Shown: positions 29,260 to 37,722, counted from the first letter of the stretch. The stretch: 64,000 nucleotides of DNA from Tepidibacillus decaturensis (GCF_001561915.1 NZ_LSKU01000001.1:680423-744422), one strand, 5' to 3'. Notes: a model not told the origin generated them from the sequence alone. Numbers and translations: made by a program.

Positions 29260-30594
29260 TTGTCTACCGTAGCATTTCATACTTTAGGCTGTAAAGTAAA
29301 TCATTATGAAACAGAAGCGATCTGGCAACTGTTTAAAAATAGTGGGTACGAACGCGTCGATTTTGAAAGAAAAGCTGACGTTTATATCATAAATACTTGC
29401 ACAGTGACTAATACTGGGGATAAAAAGAGCAGACAAGTAATTAGAAGAGCGATCAAGAAAAATCCTGAAGCAGTGATCGCAGTAACAGGTTGTTATGCTC
29501 AAACCTCACCTGCAGAAATTTTGGATATTCCTGGGGTTGATATTATCGTCGGAAACCAAGGCAGGGAAAAGATTGTTGACTATGTAGAAGAATATCGCAA
29601 AACAAGAGAACCGATTAATGCGGTAAAGAATATTATGAAGACCAAGGAATTTGAAGAATTAGATGTGCCTGAGTTTTCCGATCGAACAAGGGCGTCATTA
29701 AAGATTCAAGAAGGGTGCAATAACTTCTGTACTTTCTGTATAATTCCTTGGGCAAGAGGATTGTTACGCAGCCGTAAGCCTGAGAATGTAATTAAGCAAG
29801 CAAGACAATTAGTCGCTGCTGGCTACAATGAAATTGTTCTAACAGGGATTCATACAGGAGGGTACGGAGAAGATCTAGAAGATTATAGTTTAGCCAAATT
29901 ATTATGGGATCTAGATGCTGTGAAAGGTTTAAAACGAATCCGTATCAGCTCTATTGAGGCTAGCCAAATTACGGATGAAGTATTAGAGGTTTTAAATAAG
30001 TCTAATAAAGTGGTTCGTCATCTTCATATTCCATTGCAAGCAGGAGATGATGAAGTATTAAAACGAATGAAACGGAAATATACCGTTGAAGAATACAGGA
30101 ATAAAATATTACAAATTAGAGAAGCTTTACCTGACGTAGCCATTACGACCGATGTCATTGTAGGATTTCCTGGAGAGACAGAAGAACAATTTATGAATGG
30201 CTATCATCTAATGGAGGAGCTGGAATTTGCTGAAATGCATGTTTTCCCTTATTCTAAACGAAGTGGAACTCCAGCAGCCAAAATGGATCATCAAGTTCCT
30301 GAAGAGGTAAAACATGAGCGTGTACAAAAATTAATTGAATTATCCACTCGTCTATTGATGAAATATGCAACCAAATTCATAGGACAGGTGCTGGAAGTCA
30401 TTCCAGAGCGCTCTTACAAAGAAGATCCTGACAGTGGATTTTATACAGGTTATTCAGATAACTACCTTCAAATCGTATTTGAGGGAAATGAAGAAATGAT
30501 TGGTAAAATCTGTAGAGTAAGACTAGATGGTGTAGGACCTGAATATTGTCAGGGTACCCTAATCGACATAGAAGAAAAGACAGCAGCAGTATAG
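29260..30594 (+). CDS. mtaB: tRNA (N6-threonylcarbamoyladenosine(37)-C2)-methylthiotransferase
   Basis: MtaB (YqeV) adds a methylthio group to t6A37 in ANN-decoding tRNAs. The 444-residue protein has the N-terminal UPF0004 domain (HTLGCKVNHYETEAI; NTCTVTNTGDKKSRQ; VTGCYAQ) with three cluster cysteines. It also has the radical SAM motif in CNNFCTFCIIPWARG, and a C-terminal TRAM-like segment. The TTG start lies four bases after the rsmE end. A strong terminator follows. The gene neighbours match B. subtilis. Confidence 0.95.
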   Translation: MSTVAFHTLGCKVNHYETEAIWQLFKNSGYERVDFERKADVYIINTCTVTNTGDKKSRQVIRRAIKKNPEAVIAVTGCYAQTSPAEILDIPGVDIIVGNQGREKIVDYVEEYRKTREPINAVKNIMKTKEFEELDVPEFSDRTRASLKIQEGCNNFCTFCIIPWARGLLRSRKPENVIKQARQLVAAGYNEIVLTGIHTGGYGEDLEDYSLAKLLWDLDAVKGLKRIRISSIEASQITDEVLEVLNKSNKVVRHLHIPLQAGDDEVLKRMKRKYTVEEYRNKILQIREALPDVAITTDVIVGFPGETEEQFMNGYHLMEELEFAEMHVFPYSKRSGTPAAKMDHQVPEEVKHERVQKLIELSTRLLMKYATKFIGQVLEVIPERSYKEDPDSGFYTGYSDNYLQIVFEGNEEMIGKICRVRLDGVGPEYCQGTLIDIEEKTAAV

Positions 30595-30602
30595 CACTCT
30601 AT

Positions 30603-30630
30603 GGTGATCAACTTTTGATCACCTTTTTTG
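30603..30630 (+). terminator. Terminator after mtaB
   Basis: GGTGATCAA and TTGATCACC form a perfect nine-base stem around CTT, followed by six T. Confidence 0.92.
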
Positions 30631-30702
30631 TTTAAAAACCAGTAAAATGACAATCCTTAAAGTAGTAGATTTTAATTTAGATGAAGAAGGAGGAGATTAA
30701 AC

Positions 30703-31143
30703 TTGAAGGAAGTATCAGCTGGTGGAGTCGTTTTTTTTGAGGCAGATCACCATATTGAATTACTTTTGATTCAAGACCGTTGTCAAAGATGGACACTCCC
30801 TAAAGGGAAACAAGAAGAAGGGGAAACTTTCGCTGAAACCGCATTAAGAGAAATAGCTGAAGAGACTGGAATTGAAGGAACCATTGTCAAACCTTTAGAT
30901 AAAGTTTATTATGAGTATTATCACCCTAGCAATGGAAAGATAGAGAAGGAAGTTCACTATTATTTAGTAAAAACCACATCTAAAGAGTTGAAGGTTCAAG
31001 TTAGTGAAATCAATGCGGCGGAATGGTTTAGTTTAGAAGAGGCCTGGGAAAGACAAAAAATATCAGGTTATGACAACAACCTGCTTGTTATAAAAATGGC
31101 ATTAGAAGAGCTGGGGTTTAATCAATTTAGCCAGGAGGAATAA
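30703..31143 (+). CDS. Nudix hydrolase
   Basis: The 146-residue protein has a complete Nudix box, [23 protein letters not shown] (residues about 34-56, GX5EX7REUXEEXGU pattern), preceded by the typical AGGVVFF strand. The start is TTG 30703 with AGAAGGAGGAG upstream. The substrate cannot be read from sequence; the closest pattern is the Ap4A/diphosphoinositol-type branch ([10 protein letters not shown]). It is four bases upstream of deoC, suggesting a two-gene unit that may concern nucleotide salvage or sanitation. Confidence 0.88.
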   Translation: MKEVSAGGVVFFEADHHIELLLIQDRCQRWTLPKGKQEEGETFAETALREIAEETGIEGTIVKPLDKVYYEYYHPSNGKIEKEVHYYLVKTTSKELKVQVSEINAAEWFSLEEAWERQKISGYDNNLLVIKMALEELGFNQFSQEE

Positions 31144-31147
31144 AGAA

Positions 31148-31822
31148 ATGGATAAAAGAAAATTAGCCAAAATGATCGATCATACGTTATTAAAACCTGA
31201 AGCCACAGAAGAGATGATTGATAAACTCTGTTTAGAAGCAAAAGAAAATGAATTTGTTTCCGTCTGTGTGAACCCTTTTTGGGTAAAACGTTCCTTTCAA
31301 CAATTAAAAGATACGAATGTCAAAGTGTGTACTGTCATTGGTTTTCCTTTAGGGGCAACAACCAAAGAAGTAAAAGTCTTTGAAACAAAGAAAGCAATTG
31401 AAGATGGTGCTACAGAAGTAGATATGGTCATTAATATCGGCGCACTAAAATCAAAACAGTACGATATTGTTGAAGAAGATATAAAGGCGGTTGTTGAGGC
31501 TGCTAAAGGCAAAGCATTAGTAAAAGTTATCCTAGAAACAGGTTTGCTTACAAATGAAGAAAAAGTAAAAGTATGTGAAATCAGTAAGAAAGCCGGAGCC
31601 GATTTTGTTAAAACATCTACTGGTTTTGGCCATGGTGGAGCCACTTATGAAGACATCAAATTGATGAGGCAAACAGTTGGTCGTGAAATGGGAGTAAAAG
31701 CTTCAGGTGGGGTTAGAGATTTTGAAGGTGCCATGAAAATGATTGAAGCAGGAGCAACTAGAATTGGGGCAAGTTCAGGAATTGCCATTATCAATGGTTT
31801 AACAAGTGAGAATGATTATTAA
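31148..31822 (+). CDS. deoC: Deoxyribose-phosphate aldolase
   Basis: DeoC cleaves 2-deoxyribose 5-phosphate to glyceraldehyde 3-phosphate and acetaldehyde. The 224-residue TIM barrel begins [15 protein letters not shown] and carries the Schiff-base lysine in [16 protein letters not shown] and the second conserved lysine in [12 protein letters not shown]. Length is normal. It follows the Nudix gene closely and ends before a terminator. No other deo genes are in the window. Confidence 0.96.
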   Translation: MDKRKLAKMIDHTLLKPEATEEMIDKLCLEAKENEFVSVCVNPFWVKRSFQQLKDTNVKVCTVIGFPLGATTKEVKVFETKKAIEDGATEVDMVINIGALKSKQYDIVEEDIKAVVEAAKGKALVKVILETGLLTNEEKVKVCEISKKAGADFVKTSTGFGHGGATYEDIKLMRQTVGREMGVKASGGVRDFEGAMKMIEAGATRIGASSGIAIINGLTSENDY

Positions 31823-31839
31823 AAATACATATTAAAGGT

Positions 31840-31884
31840 AAAAGGCTTGTATTTAGCAATGAAGCTAGAGCAAGCCTTTTATTA
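31840..31884 (+). terminator. Terminator after deoC
   Basis: AAAAGGCTTG (31840-31849) pairs perfectly with CAAGCCTTTT (31871-31880) around a 21-base loop, followed by ATTATT. Confidence 0.75.
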
Positions 31885-31893
31885 TTCGTAGGA

Positions 31894-31945
31894 CCCTGCA
31901 AAAGTTATCGGAATAAACTTCAAAGGTCGACGTTACTTTTGTGGG
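31894..31945. repeat. Interspersed palindromic repeat, copy C, overlapping the end of the transporter gene
   Basis: CCCTGCAAAAGTTATCGGAA at the left and TTACTTTTGTGGG at the right (31933-31945) with the core CTTCAAAGG. The right arm, read on the minus strand, supplies the last codons and the TAA stop of the Na/Pi cotransporter gene. Confidence 0.82.
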
Positions 31946-32874
31946 CTTCCCCCCTTCGGCGAGAGAAGTAATGTTAGATCGGCAAAGGGTTTAGCAAAGG
32001 GTAAAACAACTAATGAACTGATTAAATTAAAGATCAACTGAAAATGAGCAATTTGTACCGCTGGATAAGGGGTCAATACACGGACGATTTCTGAAAATTG
32101 GGGGATGAAAGGGTAAAATAGAATCACACCAAGTAGATTTAATAAAACATGAGCTATTGCTACTTGTTTTCCTTCTATACTACCTCCCATACTTGCAAGC
32201 ACAGCCGTAAAGCATGTACCGATATTGGCTCCTAAAACAATAGCAAGTCCAAAATCTAACGGAATTCCATTATGATAGATCATCCCCATCGTCATGGCAA
32301 TCGTCGCACTACTTGATTGAATCAAAGCCGTCATCAGAGTCCCTACTAAGATCCCGATCATGGTTTGATATTCTTGTAAAGAAACGATTGATTGTAGCCA
32401 AGATGATCGTAGAATTGGAACTGAAATCATCTGTAAGGCATCCATTCCAAGAAAAATAATAGAAAAACCACCAATAAATAAACCGGTTGCTCTTACTTTA
32501 TGATTTGAAAATAGAATAAGCATTGCACCAACCAATAATGCGGGTACTGCCCATTTGCCGATATTGAAGGCGATTAACTGAACCGTGACCACCGTACCAA
32601 CATTCGTCCCCAAAATAATGCCAATCGTTTGAAAAAAATCAATCAATCCTGCATTGATCAAGCCAATGGTGATTACAGTAACAGCACTACTACTTTGCAA
32701 TAATAATGTGGCTATCGTTCCACTAAAAAAACCATGATAGGGTGTTTTAGTAAAACGGTACAAAAATTGTTGAAGATATTGACTAGAGATTCTTTCCAAA
32801 CCCAATCTCATCATTTTCATACCAAATAAAAAAAGGGTCATTCCAGTAGCTAATGGAATAATGATTTCTCGCAT
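31933..32874 (-). CDS. yqeW: Na+/Pi-cotransporter family membrane protein, YqeW-like
   Basis: The 313-residue protein consists of two PF02690-type membrane repeats with the characteristic QSSSA motifs (LLLQSSSAVTVITIG and ALIQSSSATIAMTMG) and GxNxGT segments (ILGTNVGTVVT, VLGANIGTCFT). It should use a sodium gradient for phosphate or a related anion. It lacks the C-terminal PhoU-like domain of longer homologues. The last codons (PQK and stop) are encoded by the arm of an interspersed repeat. In B. subtilis yqeW follows yqeV (mtaB); here the Nudix and deoC genes come between, and yqeW is on the opposite strand. Confidence 0.88.
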   Translation of the reverse strand: MREIIIPLATGMTLFLFGMKMMRLGLERISSQYLQQFLYRFTKTPYHGFFSGTIATLLLQSSSAVTVITIGLINAGLIDFFQTIGIILGTNVGTVVTVQLIAFNIGKWAVPALLVGAMLILFSNHKVRATGLFIGGFSIIFLGMDALQMISVPILRSSWLQSIVSLQEYQTMIGILVGTLMTALIQSSSATIAMTMGMIYHNGIPLDFGLAIVLGANIGTCFTAVLASMGGSIEGKQVAIAHVLLNLLGVILFYPFIPQFSEIVRVLTPYPAVQIAHFQLIFNLISSLVVLPFAKPFADLTLLLSPKGGSPQK

Positions 32875-32959
32875 AAAAATTCAACTCCTATGGTTGTCCT
32901 ATATAATCCTTATGAAGTCAAGAGTTAAAATAGAACAAACCTAGGAGTTCAGAGTCAAA

Positions 32960-34183
32960 CTATTCAATCTGTCTCATTTTACTAAACCAAGCATAAAGAA
33001 CATTGCAAAAGATAATCACTGCAGCAATTTCAAAAACAAGCTGTGTACTATATTTTGAGGCTAGATATCCAGCCGCTATCATAGAAATAGGTGAAAAGAC
33101 ATTAACAAGCACACGACTAGAAGTCATCACTCTTCCGAACAGGTGGTCAGGGATAATTTCTTGGCGATAAGCCATCATGTTGACATTCACGATAATTCCA
33201 ATCATCAACAATAGAGTATAGGATACTGTAAAAGTAACTAAGGATTCATTCAACACTAAAATGAAAATGGAAAAGAAAACGCCAATACTCCCAAAACGTA
33301 CGATTTTTCCTTTGGTTGCAATTTTTTTTAATGGTTTAAGTAGGAGTGTCGTTATAGAAGCCACGATTCCACTAACCCAAAAAATAATAGAGGTCTCTTC
33401 TGGGCCATAGCCTAGGATTTCTTTACTACCATAGATAAGAAGTGCTTGAACTAAAAAAATTCCCATATTCATAAACGTACTAAAAAGTGCAATAGGAAAA
33501 AGGATTTCATGCTTCGTTAAGTATTGGAATCCTTCACTTATATCTTCAAGGATCTTATTGACTTTTTTGTTCCCACTGTTTTCGGCATCGTCCTTATTTA
33601 AAAAGCTTAAAACCATTCCAGAAAGGATGAAGGAAATGGCATTGATACCAATTGTCCCTGCCGCTCCAATCCATGCAATCAAGATTCCTGCTAGTGCAGG
33701 GCCAATCAATCTCATCAAGGTATTGATAAAGGTCAAATTAGCATTGGCCTCAACTAGATAACTTTTGGCTACAACCTTAGGAATATATCCCTCTGAAGCA
33801 GAATCAAATAATAATGTAAAGGTTGCTAATAAAAAAGCGGAGAGATAAATATGAATCATCTGAATATTTCCCAAATAGGCGAGTATGGTAATAACACCAA
33901 CAATGATTCCACGTACCCAATCAGAAAAGACCATTAAGAGTTTTCTTGATTTCCGATCGACAAAGACGCCGATAAAAGGTGCCAATAAAACTTGGGGTAT
34001 GATTTCCAAAGCAAAAGTAATTGAGCTAGACAAAGCAGAATGGGTTAATTCTAATACAAGCCAAGGTAGGGCAAGCAAATATAACTTATCTCCTAATTGT
34101 GAAATGAACCTTCCCACCATGAGTAATCCAAAAGATCGATTCATCCATTCTTTTTTTACAGGTAACCCTCTCATCAATTCCAT
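32960..34183 (-). CDS. Major facilitator superfamily transporter
   Basis: The 407-residue protein has about 12 membrane helices. The N-terminal motif LMVGRFISQLGDKLYLLALPWLVLEL and the loop GVFVDRKSRKLLM (the MFS motif A region between helices 2 and 3) are typical of the drug/siderophore-exporter branch (MFS_3, EntS/macrolide-efflux-like). Substrate is unknown. It lies alone, 85 bases upstream of yqeW on the same strand, and is divergent from the next gene. The start is ATG 34183 (minus), with AGAGGAG upstream. Confidence 0.85.
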   Translation of the reverse strand: MELMRGLPVKKEWMNRSFGLLMVGRFISQLGDKLYLLALPWLVLELTHSALSSSITFALEIIPQVLLAPFIGVFVDRKSRKLLMVFSDWVRGIIVGVITILAYLGNIQMIHIYLSAFLLATFTLLFDSASEGYIPKVVAKSYLVEANANLTFINTLMRLIGPALAGILIAWIGAAGTIGINAISFILSGMVLSFLNKDDAENSGNKKVNKILEDISEGFQYLTKHEILFPIALFSTFMNMGIFLVQALLIYGSKEILGYGPEETSIIFWVSGIVASITTLLLKPLKKIATKGKIVRFGSIGVFFSIFILVLNESLVTFTVSYTLLLMIGIIVNVNMMAYRQEIIPDHLFGRVMTSSRVLVNVFSPISMIAAGYLASKYSTQLVFEIAAVIIFCNVLYAWFSKMRQIE

Positions 34184-34410
34184 AGCTATTCTCCTCTAAC
34201 CATCTTGAATGACAAAGACATACATATTTAATCACATTTCTCTATTCCTAGTTAAAATTCCTGTTGATGATAAAACTTTTGAACATTTCTATATTAAAAT
34301 TTTTAGTAGAAAAAAAGAAGGAAATGATCGAATAATGGAGAATATTATCTAATGGTAAATTATGCTTTTCTTTTTTAATCATGATTATTATTTAAGAAGG
34401 AAGATTATCT

Positions 34411-35049
34411 ATGAATATAAAAGAAGTATCTATGGAATTAGAGAGACAATTTCGTGCCATCAAAAATGTAACAGGTGCACATGTAGATTTTGATGAGCAG
34501 GGAGAGGTTCATGCGATTGGGGTCTTTAGTGATGGGTTACGTCATCCAAAGGATATCAAGCGTGACGTAGAAGAAACCTTTCGCAATGTGGCTGGATATC
34601 GCGTTAACCATAATAAGATTAGTATCGTAGAACAGCAATTTGTAGAAACCCCGATAGAGGGTAATCGCATTCGTTTTTTGACCGCTTATCAGGTTCAAAA
34701 GACAAATGGTCTTATCGAAGGGACGGTTCAATTAGAATATAACGATCAAATTATAGTTGAGAATGTTACTGCCCATCATTTTGAGATGGAGTTAGAATAT
34801 ATTATCGCAAATGCAGCTGCCTCTGCGTTGATGAGGGTGGCGACGGATTATAGTATACGGATTGATCAGGTTCGTGAAGTTGCTATGGGCCAAGTCGATG
34901 TCATAGTTGTCACACTTACTGTGATTCATCGCCCATCTGGAGCAGGGAATTTATTTGTAGGTTCTGTCGTAAAAACCAAAGATTTATTATCTTCGGTTGC
35001 TAAGGCAACCTTAGATGCATTAAATCGAAGAATCTACCATATGATTTAG
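34411..35049 (+). CDS. Uncharacterised conserved protein upstream of the peptide/HD-GYP genes
   Basis: The 212-residue soluble protein has no membrane segment or known catalytic motif. The N-terminal part (about 1-75) alternates strands and helices: IKNVTGAHVDFDEQGEVHAI, then RHPKDIKRDVEETF and NHNKISIVEQ. The C-terminal part (75-212) is strand-rich with a long middle helix (ELEYIIANAAASALMRVA) and ends LLSSVAKATLDALNRRIY. I have a vague impression of similar proteins elsewhere with the RHPK...RDVE...KISI pattern, but no function can be assigned. AAGAAGGAAG precedes the ATG. It lies in the same orientation as the peptide gene 97 bases downstream. Confidence 0.75.
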   Translation: MNIKEVSMELERQFRAIKNVTGAHVDFDEQGEVHAIGVFSDGLRHPKDIKRDVEETFRNVAGYRVNHNKISIVEQQFVETPIEGNRIRFLTAYQVQKTNGLIEGTVQLEYNDQIIVENVTAHHFEMELEYIIANAAASALMRVATDYSIRIDQVREVAMGQVDVIVVTLTVIHRPSGAGNLFVGSVVKTKDLLSSVAKATLDALNRRIYHMI

Positions 35050-35059
35050 TTTTTCAGTT

Positions 35060-35072
35060 TGCATAGCATAAC
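35060..35072. repeat. Left arm of a 13-bp inverted repeat bracketing the small peptide gene
   Basis: TGCATAGCATAAC at 35060-35072 is the exact reverse complement of GTTATGCTATGCA at 35243-35255. The left arm lies 74 bases before the 26-codon gene. Confidence 0.75.
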
Positions 35073-35145
35073 GAGAGCAGAGCAGAACAACGAGATGAGC
35101 CGAACTTGAAATGGGAAAAAATCTATTTTAAGGGAGGTCATCGCC

Positions 35146-35226
35146 ATGTTAAAAGTGATCAAAAAGATCGTTAAATCCAACAATGATACTAAAGTATCTG
35201 TTGGAGACTGGATGGCTTGGGCTTAA
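35146..35226 (+). CDS. Small peptide gene (26 residues)
   Basis: An ATG at 35146 is preceded by the strong ribosome binding site AAGGGAGGTCATCGCC and opens a 26-codon frame ending TAA at 35224-35226. The peptide starts MLKVIKKIVK (basic, possibly amphipathic), has a polar middle (SNNDTK) and ends VSVGDWMAWA, hydrophobic with two tryptophans. There is no cysteine or classical signal peptide. It lies between the unknown gene and an HD-GYP membrane protein and is bracketed by a 13-bp inverted repeat. It could be a signalling peptide, a leader peptide controlling the next gene, or a membrane-active peptide. The binding site and spacing make translation likely; the role is open. Confidence 0.6.
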   Translation: MLKVIKKIVKSNNDTKVSVGDWMAWA

Positions 35227-35242
35227 ATATTAAAATTATTAT

Positions 35243-35255
35243 GTTATGCTATGCA
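35243..35255. repeat. Right arm of the 13-bp inverted repeat
   Basis: GTTATGCTATGCA lies between the peptide stop and the HD-GYP start, 24 bases before the latter. It could be an operator, or part of a large stem when transcribed together with the left arm. Confidence 0.75.
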
Positions 35256-35278
35256 TTTCAATAAATTGAGGTGTATTT

Positions 35279-36559
35279 ATGAAATTAAACTTAAAATTAT
35301 ATTTAGCTGGAATTTATAGTCTGTTTCTTTCTATGTTGTTTCTTATATGGAATGGGATAGATATAAAACAAATCGTTGAAATGATAGGTTTTGTATTTTT
35401 AATGGTTTTATTTAATTCGGAGATCGTTAGAGATTTGCAAAGTAATGTTTATTTTTTAATTGTATTACCATTTTTTATGCCAGCTATTGTCTATTTAGAT
35501 CCTTTTTACGCCATGGTTTTTATGTCTGTTTCGGCGATAATTATTTTTCACAAACTTATATGGTATAAAAAATTATTTAATATTTCAATATTTGGAATTG
35601 GAATACTTGTATCTTCACTAATTTTTCAATATTTATACCCAGATATAAATGGCAACGTACCTATTTTTAATTCTGGATTTTTTTTAGCAATAGTATTGCT
35701 TGCCTATTTAAATACTTTATTAAATAATGTTTTTATCTTTATTGTTGTATCACTTGAAAAGGGAAAATTTGATGTTAATAATTTTATTAGCTTAATTTCT
35801 TCTACAAAATCTGCTTTTATCACTGTTTTTCTAGGTCTTATTAACGTTATTTTATTCTATTATTTAAATCTTATAGGCGTCGCTATCTTTACCTTTCTCG
35901 TCTATTTTATAAAACCAGCACTTCAATACCGGCAAATCTTTGATAACGAGCTTTCTACTTATACTAATTTTGTATTACATGTACTTAAACAGATGGATCC
36001 GATCACCCACACCCATTCAGAACGTGTAAAATTCTGGACAGTATTATTAGCGACCAAAATGGAGTTACCTCAATCAGAGATACGTCAGCTTTCTCAGGCT
36101 GCATCTTGGCATGATATTGGTAAAATTGAAGTTCCTATAGAAATTATAGATAAACCATGGAAATTGACACAGGAGGAATATGAAATTATTAAGAGTCATC
36201 CAGAAAGAGGATATCAATTAGTGAAAGATATGCACTTTTTTAAAAAGTTCTTACCTGTCATCCGCCACCATCATGAAAAATATGATGGGACAGGCTATCC
36301 TTTGGGATTAAAAGGAGAACAGATTCCATTGCATGCTAGAATCATGGCAATCACGGATGCCTTTGATGCGATGACAGCTGATCGATCCTATCGTATGGGT
36401 ATGTCGATGAAAGATGCGGTTGATGAATTGCTTCGATATTCTGGAACCCAATTTGATGCCAAAATCGTTAGTATTTTTGTAGAGGCGTTACAAGACGAAT
36501 ACGGTGAAAACTATGAGAAATTTGACAAAAAAATCTTGATGAACCTGAACGTCTCATGA
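35279..36559 (+). CDS. Membrane HD-GYP domain protein (probable c-di-GMP phosphodiesterase)
   Basis: The first ~220 of 426 residues are very hydrophobic, with about seven or eight membrane helices and no recognisable named sensor domain. The C-terminal half is a full HD-GYP domain: ASWHDIGKIEVP (HD pair), IIKSHPERGYQLV, IRHHHEKYDGTGYPLGLKGEQIP (HHE...DGTGYP) and ARIMAITDAFDAMTADRSYR. Known HD-GYP proteins hydrolyse cyclic di-GMP. GAGGTG precedes the ATG. The small peptide gene ends 52 bases upstream. A multi-helix membrane input domain is what one would expect of a receptor for a membrane-active signal, but that link is inference. Confidence 0.88.
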   Translation: MKLNLKLYLAGIYSLFLSMLFLIWNGIDIKQIVEMIGFVFLMVLFNSEIVRDLQSNVYFLIVLPFFMPAIVYLDPFYAMVFMSVSAIIIFHKLIWYKKLFNISIFGIGILVSSLIFQYLYPDINGNVPIFNSGFFLAIVLLAYLNTLLNNVFIFIVVSLEKGKFDVNNFISLISSTKSAFITVFLGLINVILFYYLNLIGVAIFTFLVYFIKPALQYRQIFDNELSTYTNFVLHVLKQMDPITHTHSERVKFWTVLLATKMELPQSEIRQLSQAASWHDIGKIEVPIEIIDKPWKLTQEEYEIIKSHPERGYQLVKDMHFFKKFLPVIRHHHEKYDGTGYPLGLKGEQIPLHARIMAITDAFDAMTADRSYRMGMSMKDAVDELLRYSGTQFDAKIVSIFVEALQDEYGENYEKFDKKILMNLNVS

Positions 36560-36578
36560 CAGGCGTTCTTTTTTATTT
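36546..36578 (+). terminator. Terminator after the HD-GYP gene
   Basis: GAACG (36547-36551) and CGTTC (36564-36568) with further imperfect pairing, followed by TTTTTTATTTTTT. It overlaps the stop. Confidence 0.65.
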
Positions 36579-36632
36579 TTTAAACTTTTGTGGTAAAATA
36601 TGCATAATATAAAGAATAAGGGAGCTGTAAAA

Positions 36633-36968
36633 ATGAACGATTGTATTTTTTGTAAAATTGTAGATGGTCAAATTCCAGCAAACAAAGTATATGAAGATGA
36701 GAACTTTGTCGCATTCCATGATATTCATCCAAAGGCAAAGGTCCATGTGTTGGTGATTCCCAAAAAACACATTCCAACATTTATGGATGTTCAGGAGGAG
36801 GATCTTCCTTTAATTGGCCAATTGCACCAGACCATTCAAAAAATAGCGAATCAACTTAGAATTGCAGAGAACGGTTTTCGAGTGGTAAATAATTGTAGAG
36901 ATCATGGAGGCCAAGAGGTATTCCATATTCATTATCATGTTTTGGGTGGAGAGAAATTGCCTGTCTGA
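36633..36968 (+). CDS. HIT family (histidine triad) nucleotide-binding protein
   Basis: The 111-residue protein begins MNDCIFCKIVDGQIPANKVYEDE and ends with the histidine triad FHIHYHVLGGE, the hallmark of HIT hydrolases (HinT type), which hydrolyse nucleoside phosphoramidates or adenylates. CIFC near the N-terminus may bind zinc. ATG 36633 has AAGGGAG upstream; an earlier ATG at 36600 lacks one. The gene lies between the HD-GYP gene and rpsU. Confidence 0.93.
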   Translation: MNDCIFCKIVDGQIPANKVYEDENFVAFHDIHPKAKVHVLVIPKKHIPTFMDVQEEDLPLIGQLHQTIQKIANQLRIAENGFRVVNNCRDHGGQEVFHIHYHVLGGEKLPV

Positions 36969-36978
36969 TGATGAAAGG

Positions 36979-37008
36979 TTGACACTACTAAATTTACTAT
37001 AATATAAT
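36979..37008 (+). promoter_or_regulatory. Sigma-A promoter of rpsU-yqeY
   Basis: TTGACA at 36979-36984 and TATAAT at 37003-37008 with an 18-base spacer; a second TATAAT at 36998 is too close to the -35. Confidence 0.78.
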
Positions 37009-37073
37009 TAAATTTGTTAGACTTTGCGAAAACAAGGTCTGTTGCATGGTAATTGTGGAGGGAGGGAAAGTGA

Positions 37074-37247
37074 ATGTCAGAAATTCGCGTTAGAAAAAAC
37101 GAATCATTAGATAGTGCTCTTCGTCGTTTTAAACGTACAATTTCAAAAGATGGCGTATTGGCAGAAGTTAAAAAACGTAAACACTATGAAAAGCCAAGCG
37201 TAAAGCGTAAGAAAAAGTCTGAGGCTGCGCGCAAACGTAAGTATTAA
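37074..37247 (+). CDS. rpsU: 30S ribosomal protein S21
   Basis: The 57-residue basic protein begins [20 protein letters not shown] and ends in a Lys/Arg-rich tail ([14 protein letters not shown]), typical of S21. It binds near the anti-Shine-Dalgarno region of the 30S subunit and aids initiation. AGGGAGGG precedes the ATG. It is followed 17 bases later by yqeY, the usual partner. Its own promoter lies 66 bases upstream. Confidence 0.97.
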   Translation: MSEIRVRKNESLDSALRRFKRTISKDGVLAEVKKRKHYEKPSVKRKKKSEAARKRKY

Positions 37248-37264
37248 GGAGGGCTAATCATAAC

Positions 37265-37708
37265 ATGTCGTTAATGGATCGTATAAGTGAAGATATGAAA
37301 CAAGCGATGAAGAACAAAGATAAATTAAAACTATCTGTCATCCGTATGATTCGTTCTGCTATCAAGTATACCGAAATTGAAAAGCAAACAACGCTATCTG
37401 ATGAACAAATACTTGACGTTCTGACTCGTGAAGTAAAGCAAAGACGCGATTCCCTCCAAGAGTTTGAAAAAGCAGGTCGACAAGATCTGGTTGAAAATGT
37501 GCAAGCAGAACTTGAAATTCTAAAACAATATCTTCCTCAACAGCTATCTGAACAAGAACTTCGAAACATCATCCAAAGTGTAATCGAAGAAATTGGAGCA
37601 AAAGGGAAATCAGATATGGGAAAAGTAATGAGTGCAGTGATGCCTAAAGTAAAAGGTCGTGCTGATGGGAAACTCATTAATCAGCTTGTACAGGAATATT
37701 TATCATAA
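37265..37708 (+). CDS. yqeY: GatB/YqeY domain protein
   Basis: The 147-residue helical protein begins MSLMDRISEDMKQAMKNKDKL and has the second YqeY segment FEKAGRQDLVENVQAELEIL and MGKVMSAVMPKVKGRADG. It resembles the C-terminal tRNA-binding region of GatB, and an effect on tRNA-dependent amidation or stress responses has been proposed, but the function is not settled. It follows rpsU closely with AAGGAGG, and a terminator ends the pair. Confidence 0.93.
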   Translation: MSLMDRISEDMKQAMKNKDKLKLSVIRMIRSAIKYTEIEKQTTLSDEQILDVLTREVKQRRDSLQEFEKAGRQDLVENVQAELEILKQYLPQQLSEQELRNIIQSVIEEIGAKGKSDMGKVMSAVMPKVKGRADGKLINQLVQEYLS

Positions 37709-37722
37709 AGAATAGAAAAAAT

